A stretch of 64,000 nucleotides of DNA from the NCBI RefSeq assembly GCF_032854445.1, contig NC_088295.1, positions 85,482,644 through 85,546,643 of the forward strand. The letters run 5' to 3'. The notes beneath the pieces are model-generated. The model was not told the DNA's origin. It did no database searches and saw nothing but the letters and a program-made list of their open reading frames with translations. Within the stretch, counting starts at the first letter, position 1. The number at the start of each line of letters is the position of its first letter. Made by a program: the position numbers and the translations under genes. This document shows positions 35,414 through 48,271 of the stretch, in pieces. The DNA is from Liolophura sinensis (lineage: Eukaryota > Mollusca > Polyplacophora > Chitonida > Chitonidae).

Positions 35414-37492
35414 TGTGTGTTGACAGCAGCGTTTATAACCCCTGTATGCTGGCTGCCTCTGATGACAGATCTATGATTACCAGGTACAAAACAGTAGGTC
35501 TTGGATGAGAGCTCAAGGTAACCTCACCCTGCCCGCGGGAACAAAGCCATGCCCGTGGAGTCTTAATAAGGAGTACCTGTCACCATCACAATGTCTTTTG
35601 CCAGGTAACATGAATACTCCCCAGGCTTCTGAACCATTTCAAGCCTGCGGCGGCGCTATCCCAATGCAATTTGCTGTGAACAGTCGTACAGCCTGAACTA
35701 CTGGACTTCATGGATAAGACCAGTCCAACCTCAGTCTCTACAACCAGTAACTCACCGTCTATATCAGATCAGCCAATCTCATTAATATTTCAACCCAATG
35801 AATTTGTCCAGTTCAGCCTTAATACCCATTGCTCACTGAATTGTTTCTTAACAGCTGGTTAATCACTACATACGTGTGAAAAGTATTGATTACCCTTCTG
35901 ACAGTGTATGTACTAACCATTCAGCACAACCGTTGCACAAAAAAAAATAAAAAACAGAAAAAAATTATGCTACATCCATTCTTTTAATCCAATATTTACA
36001 ATTGCTTCAGCAATTATTAACTCTTCATTTATTCTTATTCTACTCATGAGCATTCCATAATACACATATTCCAGCAAAGTTCCCACAACCGCTGAATAAA
36101 ACTCATCCCATAAGCGAGTTAGGTCAGATTACTGCAAATTCATAGTTTCAAATATAGTAGCTTGCACTAGAGATACTTAAAGCTGTGGAAAATTCAAAGT
36201 AAAATAGACAATGATGGGTGTATCCAAGACATGTATTAATTCTTATATCCAGATGCTAGCTAGCATCCACATGGGCTGTTGATAAGAACAAACGCCTATA
36301 CATATACATGGGACAGACTTAGATGGGTCTGGACATCAGAGTTTGAGAATCACCTTGTACAGATGTGAGCTGGTTAAACATCAAAGGTGAGACGAGGGAC
36401 TGAAGAAAACCATCTGTCGGGAGCACCTGGTCATTGCTAGGTAATACAGTAGAGATTAACATCATAATCCCGGCTAAATCTGTACGCCATCTTAGATCAG
36501 AAGATCAAACACGAGTAGTATCCTCACCTTACAATACCTGCATGGCAGAGCTATATAATACCCTGCGGTCATTGATTCATTATAGATAAATATAAAGGGT
36601 AAGGCAAACTGGGAAGGGCGCTGAGGTTAAGCCCTCCCACAGATGGGGGTCTTCTCTCAGGGGGTGCCACATAAGACTCAGACACACACCTGGTAATTTT
36701 CATTTAGAACATCTAAAGACCTCTTACAACCTAGCCATGGTAATTCTTCAGTCAACAACCTTATAATCCTATTCTTCTGACCAACTTCAGTTAGCACACT
36801 GGGTTAGTTTGTCCTATAATAGTCGTGTTCAAACTCTACACTCGTGGGGCTGTGCTCTGAGAGCAGACATTGAATAAGTATCATATCAGCCATCAGAAAA
36901 CAGCCTCCAGGGCAGATCTGACGGTTGCTATTGTGGAACGGTGGTTGTGTCCACAGACATCCCACTTTTGTTTGTGGCACGTTCGCATGTACATGTATGT
37001 AGCCACTGTTGCTGTCACGGATGTTCTGCACAAGGAAGGCTACTTGAACACAAATTATTAAAGGTGGAAGCTGACAAGTATAGAGGCTTGTGTACATCTC
37101 ACCTCCAGACAACCCTCTGAGACTCAAGCCAGACACGCAGCAGAAAGCATACACAACAACCCCCACATCTGGATTCCTGTGTCAAAGCTTGATATTGTGT
37201 TCACTGAACAAATTGTAGGAGATCTTTTTTACAATTAAATTTACCATGATAGGTAATGTTTTATAGACATGGATGTTTCAGGGGAACTACATGTATAGAC
37301 AACTGGCTTAACTTATCAGGATCTTGTATTAATTGGCCAAAAAGATAACACAAACAGAAACAGTGAATACATGACAGTCAGCTGCAAGTACTTGTACATT
37401 ATTATAACCAGTCATTCTTTCATTTCTGGACTATATAAAGTTTAAAAATCTAGCTGTTGTATGCGTGTTAATTCACCAATAAGCTTAGCATA
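35414..37492. other. Intron or intergenic DNA, no gene recognised
   Basis: Short overlapping ORFs without protein character. No tandem repeat or mobile element recognised. Confidence 0.55.
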
Positions 37493-37839
37493 ATACATAG
37501 ACACTTCGAAAAAACTGAGAAGTCCCATCAAATGAACTCGCATTAGGCTGCTGTCCCGACATTTGTTCAGAAATTTGAGGTCGAAGCCTTCGTGAAACAT
37601 CTGTAACTTTGCTTTGAAGGAAGCTTTGACCAGAAGCGTGTTGATCCACCAATAAGCTTAGTATAATGCAAAAGCATAGATGCTCCAGAGTATCACACGG
37701 TATCTTTAGAGAAAAGTTACAGACGTCTCATGAAGACTGACTGCGACCTCAAATTTCTTAAATGTCGGGACCACAGCCTAACGACAAAGTTCATTCGATG
37801 CGACTTCTCATTATTTTCGGAGTATCTTTGCTTTTGCAT
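37493..37839. repeat. Foldback element: long imperfect inverted repeat
   Basis: The left arm (about 37493-37610) pairs with the right arm (about 37712-37839). They share, in opposite orientation, GAGAAGTC, CATC(A/G)AATGAACT, TTAGGCTG, GTCCCGACATTT, AAATTTGAGGTCG and CTGTAACTTT. The central spacer of about 100 bp contains a third piece, CACCAATAAGCTTAG(T)ATAAT, as a direct repeat of the sequence entering the left arm (about 37474-37494). ATGCAAAAGCA(T/A)AGAT occurs in the spacer and, inverted, at the right arm's outer end. This suggests two copies of one element in opposite orientation, or a foldback MITE. A plus-strand ORF starting at 37730 merely crosses the right arm. Confidence 0.75.
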
Positions 37840-38099
37840 TAGCTGTTATATGTTCTGTTATTTATTATATCACTACTCTAGAAAATCTGACAAGAAATTA
37901 GACATTCAAACTATGAAAGCACATCAGTATATGTTTGTCAAAGGCCTCATGATAAAGGGACATGCGTTTACCCTCCAATCCTGACATCAACTAGGCCAAT
38001 CTAAGCATGTCAATTGCATAATTACTCCTCAGATCCAATTTCTCTAGAAGGAGCCAAAACACACATCCAGTTCAGTTGTATCAGCAATGGCAAATGCCT

Positions 38100-38600
38100 T
38101 CATTGTCCCTCGCGGAAGTATGTGCCAAGCCTTGTTTGAACTTTGTTAAACCATTGTTTGTGCAGAATATGAGTAATCGAGACATTTATTTGAAGAATGC
38201 CATTAAATTGCACCACTGTGCTCATTGTCTCGCATCAAGTTGTTGGTAACGGGATCTCCACAGCAGGAGAGACAATGGCCGTCCAACTATCTGTCATTCA
38301 ATCTAACATTCGTTTCCATGGCGTCTCGCCATCTGAACGTGCTTAACGGTAATAATGTGGCTGTCATTCTGCCCACACTCGTCTTCAATATCAGACAGCT
38401 TTTCAATGGAGGAAAACACGTCCCCAATCGGATGTTGGATGTCAGGGAATATGAACTGCAAACGTTCTCACTCTGTGTGTTTTCTCTGAGAATTACAGGT
38501 GTATCAAATGGAGTGATGAAAATCGACAAACTGTCCAGATCCAGCCTTCTCTGGAAGTAATCACTGCAAGTCGGCTAAGATGCCATCACGGTGATTTGAG
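38100..38600. other. CpG-retaining segment, possible conserved non-coding element
   Basis: About 500 bp with many more CpGs than its surroundings (for example CTCGCGG, GGCGTCTCGCC, ACACGTCC, AACGTTC). ORFs of 80-111 codons occur on both strands over the same bases, with no domain-like content or good flanking splice sites. CpG retention may mean low germline methylation or constraint. Function is inferred only. Confidence 0.3.
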
Positions 38601-38994
38601 GGGGAGAAGTCAGTGAGACCTTGTCATGGTTCTCCCCCACCAGAGGAGCTGTCAGTAGCACTGAGCCAACGGCTTCCTCCCTTCCTCTCCTATAACCTCT
38701 ATCAGACAGTGAGAAATTGGGCCAGTGTCTGTAATTATGCCTCAGCATGCAACCTCACAGAAACAATACAACTACCGGTGCTAGCACACTGTGGCCACAC
38801 AGAGCAGAGCCAACAGATCTTTCCAGGGACACAGAGTGGGTCATGGCTCCATGGTAAAGAGGCTTGGTGCATGTTCAATCCCTTTCATAGACAAGGACAA
38901 TTCTATTTCCTCATTCTTAATGTTTGTGGGGCTTTGGTACCAGTAAGCAGATGACAATGCTCATGTGACTCTTTGTTTATAGTAACATTCACTG

Positions 38995-39205
38995 AAGATC
39001 ATTTCACCGAAAAATTCTTGAGTAAGGCAAAAAAATCATCTTATTTAGTTGTTGCTTATTTAAATGCCACACTCAAGAATTTTTTAATAATATGATGGCA
39101 AGCTTGAGACAAACTAGATTGGTGGATCAGTTTTATGGGTGAGGAAAACCGGAGAGGGTCTGGAAAAGACCACAGACCTATGGCAAGTTACGCATGAAGT
39201 TTCCC
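38995..39205 (+). mobile_element. Degraded copy of a dispersed repeat, possibly molluscan
   Basis: A hairpin (AAAAATTCTTGAGT at about 39010 and ACTCAAGAATTTTT at about 39071) is followed by ATGATGGCAAGC, ATGGGTGAGGAAAACCGGAG and a run GGTCTGGAAAAGACCACAGACC. From memory this order (ACTCAAGAAT, GACGGC..GCC, GGTGGGAGGAAACCGG, AAACCCACGACC) resembles a very abundant short interspersed repeat of molluscan genomes. It is eroded and non-coding. The identification is from recall, not a search. Confidence 0.4.
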
Positions 39206-39270
39206 ATGTGTGGCATACAGATATGCACACCATACGGGTTAAAGGTCTGTAGTCTTCACGGAAAATTAGA

Positions 39271-39480
39271 CTGCGTATACAACCACACAGGTGTAATCAA
39301 CTGCCTATACAACCACACAGGTGTAATCAACTGCGTATACAACCACACAGGTGTAATCAACTGCGTATACAACCACACAGGTGTAATCAACTGCGTATAC
39401 AACCACACAGGTGTAATCAACTGCATATACAACCACACAGGTGTAATCAACTGCATATACAACCACACAGGTGTAATCAA
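39271..39480. repeat. 30-bp tandem repeat, 7 copies
   Basis: The unit begins CTGCGTATACAACCACACAG and ends GTGTAATCAA. All seven copies are in perfect register and differ only at one position (CTGCG/CTGCC/CTGCA). Because 30 is a multiple of three, both strands stay open (plus ORF 39194-39520, unit YNHTGVINCV; minus ORF 39256-39540, unit LITPVWLYTQ). The near-identity of copies indicates recent expansion. Confidence 0.97.
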
Positions 39481-39520
39481 CTGCTTATTCTCACCAAAGG
39501 ATCCAAAACAGAGAGAGTGA

Positions 39521-42500
39521 GGGTGTATGGTGTTGAACAAAAATCACACAAATAAATTTATAGGAACAAACAAATTTCTCCACAACAAATTTCACAATCT
39601 GCTGCATTAAGATAGTTACTACATGTATAAGGCAGACATAAAACAGGTTTATCTTTCAAAAGTACCAAACATACACTTGCCCTTCCCAGAAGAGGTGAGA
39701 AGTTCCGGCCACAAATGACCTTACAGCCTTTGATGACAGTATTCAACGATGCATGTGACATTTTATTTCCCCTGCTACAAGTAACATATCGTCCAGGCTT
39801 TTTGTTCTAGCTACACCAGGCCACTAGTTTCATGTTCGCTGTGATATGACATAATAATAACACAGCCTTTTTCAAAAGGTTTCCAGAATATCATATCCGT
39901 TACAGATAGGGTGAACTTATGCCAATTCACATTTACTGTACACATTAAAGCTTTGGAAAATACATAAATCAGGGCTAGCTGTCACTTAAAGGTGTTTTCC
40001 TCCAATAATGTGTTCTAAAAGGACACAAAAAACCCATCCCAAAGCAGAGAAAGACAAAAACTCATGTCAAGCACAAAACACATATGAACATGGTAAATAT
40101 AAACAGGTTTACTTTCCACATTTTAGGGCACCTTTGATGCATAGAAAACTAGCGTGTCGGAGGGCACGGTGAATGTCAGCAGTTTTTCCCCCCTTCTCTT
40201 TTCCTCCCCAGCTACAATACTCTGTATTGATTTAATCAAGCCTTGCTGGTGCGTACATGTGAGGATGAAAGAGCTGCCTTCACCCAGAGTTCTGTATCAA
40301 AATGGCAGAATCCTGTCCCCAACAGCACTCATTTCTTCTATTGATTCCAAACCCCATCACAAGCCCGCAAAATTAAACCACAACATGGAGCAAGGCATCT
40401 TAATCATTACTTTTGACATTATTTCGATTTTATGTCACCCTTGAATCAAATTGGGACTTCCATCGATGGAGGTTACTTTAAAAGACTTTGCAGAATGTCC
40501 CCACACAGATATCAGAAACAGAGACATGAAAGGTAGCTTTCCTCTCAAATACCCAATACCTCTAAGTGACTGGTATACTCTGTATTCTACGCTATGAATT
40601 GAGCCTAATGAATTTGCCATAATGGAGAGTTTAGGCCCAGGTGGAGTGATAGAGCCCAGTTACAGGCTAGTATAGCCATACCTGGGCATCATTGCTGGGC
40701 CATTACAGCCACACGGTAGGAACATGTGCTAGTTGACAAAACTCTGCAGGTAGAACCAACATCTGACGTGTTAATGCAGACAACCACGAACACCCTTAAC
40801 ACTGCAGAGCTGTATCAAACTCTATTGGAAGTCGATGCATGTCCTTTTATCAGCTGAGTTTGGCACTATTGACCATCAGGCTACACTTCACATTCAACAT
40901 TGAGTGTTTGCCTAGGATTCCTTAAAGAAAACCAGTCACAACAATAGAGACGGGTGAGAATTGGCAATGAGGAGGAAAAAGGCCCCTTTCGGAGGCAGCT
41001 GTCTGGCAGTTAGCAGAGGGGGGGGGGAGGGAGCCCATTGTGGGATGTGCTCATTGAGATCCTCACGTGGAGAACCTGACAGCAGTTCACACTAACACGA
41101 TACAATCAATGTCCCTGTACAGTCCATACCCACACTGGCCTCATCCACTAATGAGAAGACATATTAATTTAACAGATACGCTAGGCACTGCTTTATGGGA
41201 AGTCATATACGGTGATATTATCATTGCAATTTAATGCGCATTGATGTAGAATACAGAAAGCTAAGTATGCTGAAGGATGTCAAACAGACCTACCTATCAC
41301 AAAATATCATCAGAATGGGTTTTCCTTGTTTAAAATTTGGGATATTTTCTAAGGCTCATTCCAAACATTAGCAATAAATGCTTGCAGAAATTTTAGTTTT
41401 CCAAAGGATTTCACAACATAGGCTGCCTTACTGACATCAACCTATATCTGATCACAATGTTACTTAAATTTGTTTTTAATGTCAATATGCCAAAAAAGAC
41501 AACTTATAATAAACAATTTATGGTGAAAAAAAGCCACTTAGTCTGTACCAACAAGTTTTATGGAAAATTAACCCAGATATGTAATGCCAAAAACCCTGTT
41601 TAGCACAGTTTAAATGAATTAAAATTTGGCTCGATGTCTGACCCAAATGGAACATCAATTTTATTTAGACCAAACTACTGTAACGCAGTTAAACTGAATA
41701 ATGCTAGGGCAGTTTTGTGCATTGGGTGTAAATCTAGATTACGGTTCTTTCCAGAACTTGCCTTAGGATACCAATAAATTGTGGCCACAGCAGCTTTGTA
41801 CCAGTGGGCCATGATCATCCCCATTACTTACACCTTCATGATTCCATCCTTATTGTCAGGAATCAAGGACAAAATAGTACAGAAAGTTTCACCAGAGCAA
41901 GGAAGTGTGATAAGACAGACCCAACTCTAATTAGGTGTGTGTGTACAGACGGGAGCTGTCTGGGCACATAGACTTATGCTGGAGGCTAGACGTAGCAGGG
42001 TATTGTGTCTAGTGTGGGTAGACCTGGCCAGACATATGCTGCCAAGGTCTACCTATGTTTCTGGCTAATAAGTCATTACTGCTCCAGACTGGTGAGGAGA
42101 AGGAGGCTTTTTAGTCCTCACAGCTACATGTCCAATTTTCTGTGAGGATTCCAAGTCAGGCATCATGGCCGACAACTCTGAGAACTCATAATTAAGACCA
42201 AGAGCTTGGCTTGTAGGCCGAGTTGTTTTTCACACAGACAAGAGGCAAATATTTACCTTCACCTATAAATACACCAACACAGATATCTTGTCACAGTGTA
42301 CAAAAGCTTAAGTGCAATAATTGCGACACTCATCATGTTAGTATCAAAATATATAGACTTGGGTGACAAAGACACATATGCAAGAAGAGATAACAAAACC
42401 CCAACACTGGACCTATAAAAACAAGATATTGAATATGTTAAATATATGGTAAAACGGTCTCCCAATTTGTATGTTCATTGTGGAAACCAAATGCAAATTA

Positions 42501-45500
42501 AATGAATAAATACAACCAATTTACAACCTTGAATACAAAATGACAAAAGCAACAGTGATTTCCATTATGCCATGCACAAGCATAATATTATTCTACACAT
42601 GGGAATTTTAATGATTTATTGCCACAGCAAATGTTAATAGCACTGTCCCGTCAACATTCTCGGGCTCATGTCATTGTAAGCGGTATGTGAGCATTTACCT
42701 GTGACAGGCCTGGGAGAAGTCACGGATATAGACAACACTTTACATCAGCATCTGCTGTGACGGTGACTAATCAGGTCAAGTCATTCCACTTGAGAGGAAT
42801 TATTCCTACATTGATGGCTAAGCTGTTTCTCTTGCTTGTCCCAAGGGAGCGCTTGCCAGAAACCAAGATGGTGGTTTGCTCATTCGACCACAATCCTTGG
42901 CTGGATCTAATCAAGCCTGTGATTCTCTGTGACAAACCCTGCATGTGAGGAATCTCTTAGACATGGAAATTAGCTTGTTGACTCACTCCACTGCAATAAA
43001 TTACGCCTGAAAACCACTCGATTAATATTCTAAATATGACAGTGTAGTAACACAGGGCTATGTCAACTGAGCTGGTGGCAGCACGCATACGGCCATGTTG
43101 ACTAGGACGGGAGTGTGCCCTGTCCACACTGTACCTTACACAATGGATCCACAGAAACCCCCTAATAACAACTGACACCAGATATTTGACCAAATTTGTT
43201 TTCACAACAAGACACTGATTGGAGAGTCACTTTGAACTATCCTGGGAGGACCACCAGCCACAGAACTGTCTCATATCTCATAATTTCATTTTCTGGTCTC
43301 ACAGGACTGAATTCCTCCACCTTCAGCAGAGAGATGAATCAGCCTTCCACCTTACTCAACTTGCACTGCCTTCACCTTCTTTCTTAAATGAACTCGGCAA
43401 CAACTGAAAAGTACTCAGCATAGCTATGGACAGCATCCAGTTGAATTACTTGTATAACCGTTTAAATCCTGATCTATGTACCAAGACACAAGGAAAACCA
43501 ACGTTGCTAGCCATAACATGTATTTCTTATGGTACAAACTGTAAACAAGTTCTTTGTTGTAGTATCACATGCTTATAATGTAACAGCTACATTGTCATTG
43601 GCCACGGCTTTACAATTAACTACAGATGGAACACCTAGCCCCACAACAGTGCAAAAGCTGAAACTACCCCAGTTTTACTGCAATTTCAGCTGATTTTTTG
43701 CATTTCTTTAAAACCAAAACTTTATTAACAGAATTAGGGGAAGTACTCTCAACATAGGAAAAAATCAGTGCAAACATAAATGTAGCTGGAATAGGGACAG
43801 CTGACATACTACTACTGTCCAATCAGATATCCTAATTGTGGTCTGGCATTTACATGTACCTTGTACCGGTATGTCCATCAGCCAACACGTTAAGCCTGAA
43901 TGTACATAAATGTTAGCCTGGACCATCATTAACCTGGCCACTACAGGTGGTGTCTCCACCTGTTACCTTTACGGCTCACCCACAGGTATAAGAGCATTTA
44001 TCAGATCTCAAACTCCAAGCACTGCCTTGTGAGAGGTTTTTATCAAGAAGGCTTTACCTACAAGGGTATGAATGGGAACTGAGCCACAAATCCTCTACTG
44101 TAAACCAACTTCACACTTCTCCCTGATAAGAGACTGAATATTGTGGACCCCAGTGTTCTGCAGGCATTGAGCCAAACTGTCTGCAGGACATTCACAATCT
44201 GTCAGTTATGTCAAAATAGGTCATCAACCCAGACAGATCGCTCTTTACCAGGAAGGATGGTTTAAGACACAACAAGAAGGAGCATTTAAAAATTACCCCT
44301 CACACAAGTACTATGCTTCCAAGAAGGGCCTATATTTTAAACTTCACAACTGAAACTGAATCACCAAGAATTCCCTTTCTATACGAAATACCTTCCTGAA
44401 AAGCCAACAAGTCATAGTCAAATGGACAAGATTACACACAAGTACATATAAGATATATTCACATTTAATGATTCAGTGAGTTTATATTAGACATTGCCAG
44501 AAAACATTTAATGTATTGTCCTTCAAGAAATAGACAAAGAAAGTCTATTTGTCTTTTCCCATGAAAAAGAGATCAGAGTTTCCGCAAACACATGAACTTC
44601 TTGTCCAGTGTACAAGTTTTATGCGAAACTTCTCTGTCAGACTGCACTTCACAGGTGACACAGCTTAATTGAGCTAATATGAAAGGCAATAAAAATAGAT
44701 CACCTTTTCCTACACAGCTTTGTCCACCATCACTCAGGCTGATCATCATGCAGAGTCTTCTGCATTAGGCCCGTGATTTTTTCACCGAAACAAATGTCAG
44801 TCTGTTTTCAAACAAGTTCTTCATGCAGGCAGGCTAGCAAAAAGAAAAAAACTATACTTGTAAGGCCAAAACACCTGTTGTTAATGACTTAAATTAGGTG
44901 TCAATCACTCAACCATATTTCATTGACGAGGAACTAGAACAAAGACCAAATCCATAAATTAATTGTAGTTTTGCAGCTTTTGTAGTCCATCAAAAACCTT
45001 GAACTCATGTTCCCTGGTGTGAAGTTGAATCAACACTTCTCTGAGCACATAAACTGAGGGTACATGTAGGGGAATCACATACATCTGCCAGATCAGACAT
45101 CAAAAAACTTCCGTGGATATGGTTTATTCCAGTAATTCCAGAGGCTGACAATGGCTTGCAGAGGGTAATGTTAGCATAGCATTAGCTCTCAATATTTTCT
45201 CCTTTATACATGTATTTTAGCCATATATGATGATAGAGCATGATGTATCATATGACCGACCAGTCATTGCAGTATAGATATCTACGCATGTACATGTAGG
45301 TCATCAGGCTCGCGTCTCTGGTGAACGTTGTTTTAAATGACCACTACTACATTGTACACTATGCCATGCACTGGGCAATCTTCCCCCTATTGACCGCTGG
45401 CGTGACACATACCCAACACAAAAGTTATCCTATTTCCAGGTGACTGATAGTTCATATCACCAGGGTGGTTAAGAACCCTGTTACCTGTAGACCATTCTCA

Positions 45501-48271
45501 CCTGTCGATTCTCATCTGTAATGTACTACACACAATATCCACCTTTCAAAACGACATCACGCAGACACTTCATTTACAGCTGTTTTCACAGTCTATGAAT
45601 TTCTGACCCCTCGCAAGGCCTGGAGACAGTGGTAATCAATCACTGACCAGCCGGAGGAGAGGGTACCTTGTCACCCATACATTAACCTCAAAGCCTACGT
45701 CCTTATTTTGTGTGCACTCAGCTGACCGGCTAAATCATATACTCATCATACATACAGGCTTTGAAAGATATAAATCTTGCATTGAAATTCATTATGGCTC
45801 ATCTGTAATGTACTTGTTTAGCTAACTTTTAATACACCTGAAAATAATTATCCAATATTTCTTACTTTGCTATTATGTGTTTTCGGTCCATAGCTCCCAG
45901 ATTTTTAAGTTCAACTCAGTATATGTTTAGGAGTTAAGGTGACACACCTGTTACCAGTAGTGTGTCGTTATTGCACAGGCTACAGGTATTTTCCATCTGC
46001 GTATGCACATTAAACCTAGCAGCACTAGCACAAGCCAGGACAATCTATAACCCAAATATCTAGATAAATTGATTAGTACAATATATGTACATAATAAAAT
46101 GTCTTTTCATGTATCTGTACAAGCTCACTTTGATAATAGAGTGAGAGTAAAACCAGATCCAAGACAAAGGCAAATGCTCTTTCAAGCATGGACTTGTTGG
46201 CTGGTAGATGATTAATGACATTTTGGTCGTTACTTGAATAAGAAATATCTACAGTGGCTCGGGTTGACGTACCTACATCTACATAAGGTCAGCACAGCCA
46301 TACAGCTACCCGTCAAATCTTCGAGTGTTACGCGAGAAGTCTGGAGAAGCCCAAATCGAGAGTCAGTCTGGGAACTGATTTGTGAAAATGACAGCAGCAG
46401 ATATATTGGCAATTTACACAGGAACAGAATTGGATTTAACGGGAGACTGGTGTAAATGAATACAAATGTGTATAGCTGATGGTGGTCAGAAATTGTGCAT
46501 TGATTAAGGCACTGTACAGACTTCTACCAGCACCTGTCCTACCCCAGGCTTTTACCAGCAGTGTAGAGGTTGGGGGTGGGAAGTTAATGGGCACATGCAT
46601 GACTGGACACTGGTTATAACCAAACTCACTGCTTCATTTCCTGGTAAAATGACCCATGTCCAGTGGAGCCCACATCCTGGTACCATACAAACACTAGCTA
46701 TGATTCCATGTTACCCTGCCATACATAAATCAGACCCTTTTATTAGCTTCTCATACACCATAGTTGGAAGCAGCCATTAAAGCCACCATTATGGGACTAA
46801 TGTGAAACCATGGTGTGGTCAAACAGAGTGAATGGCTACCCAGTCCAGACTAATTACCCTCAGCCAAACAGACACATGTATATTAATACCAGGGTCCCTA
46901 CACTAGGTGACATTACAATTACTTTACCTAATGTACTTTATCATCTCATTTTCTCTGCCTTGGTTTTTCACGCTAATATCGTATCATATAACAACCAATA
47001 TCTCCAAATTCAATACAAAGCGTAACCAGTAATCAACATAAAAGCTTTCCTAATGACTTGCAATCAAAATGAATACTGTATTCTCCGCTGATATGATATT
47101 AGTATTTCCCCTGTGCAAAGCGTTTCGTCATCGCTAACAACTCTCTTCATACTCACACACGGACAACATGTCAGGCCTAATAGTCATTACTCAGAAGTAA
47201 AATCTTAATTAAGGATTACACTATATCACTAGAGGTATGAAAATAGTCCCTAATGTAAGACTTGATGCATTTTCCTCAGGAACACACCCCAAGGGTATCA
47301 TCTAAGAATCTTACCATTGGGCAATATATACAATGCATTTACATCCTCCTCACACTTCAGCCCATCCTTCATGATACTCAAAATCCTACAAAAACACTGT
47401 TATGGCCCAAACAAGCTCAAGCATATTGGATTCTGGTTTTAAGCACTTTAATACATAACTAATTCAAGGAAGCTTCAAACAAACGTTTTCCAGACTACAT
47501 GCAAAACTTCCAGGCCAATACACACAGATACATATGCCACACAATATGCATTACATTGCAACTTTGAATAAAATCTGCCTATTGGAAATACTAGTACAAT
47601 ATGCTGAATCAGGGATCTCTTACAAACCAGTGCATATAAATACATGATTTTATGGTACTTGCTTGATAAAATGCAATAGTAAACGACTTCTTTTAACTGC
47701 TTGACTTTGCAAATTTGTCTCCCCCCTAAATCTGTATGAACTTGTGTGACTCCTGAAATGTTGACACAGCTTATTTTGTAGGAGAGTGTAAACAATTCAA
47801 GCAGCTGAAATTAAAATAAATATTGACAGTGCATTATGGCCTGACCATGTACATTCACAGCTCAATCCTAGCTCCATCAAACATATCATGATGTGTTCAT
47901 AAGTGCAAGATTTTACAGCTAGCTATCCAACCAAAATTTATGCAAAAAATTTGTGTATGGAAACCGTTGGAAAAACTCAAGAACATTTCCTTTAACAAAA
48001 TAGTCAATTCCAGTAGGTTACCATTTGCAAGGGAAGGCCTTAGCAATATGCTATGAGAAATTTCAAACTGAGATATAAATCTTTTTTACAGATGCACAAA
48101 CAATACGATTCTACAATTGAATCTACACTAATGCTTTCCTGGAAAGCTGTTGGCTGAGTGTACATAGTAAACCACTAAAAACTTGATAATTTTGCAGCTC
48201 AATTTGAGCATGATGTTTAATGTGACATTGTCAAGGTGTGGCATATCTTGGCTTGCCAACTGATCACACTG
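39521..48271. other. Intron or intergenic DNA, no gene recognised
   Basis: About 8.7 kb of A+T-rich DNA with only short overlapping ORFs. On the minus strand a segment 46357-46274 approximately (acceptor TTTCACAAATCAG, donor GTACGTCAAC) keeps several CpGs but stops in most frames. A G tract lies near 41019-41028. No mobile element was recognised. Confidence 0.5.

Noticed and set aside
37730-37984. 84-codon plus-strand ORF
   Set aside because: It begins inside the right arm of the foldback repeat and has no protein character.
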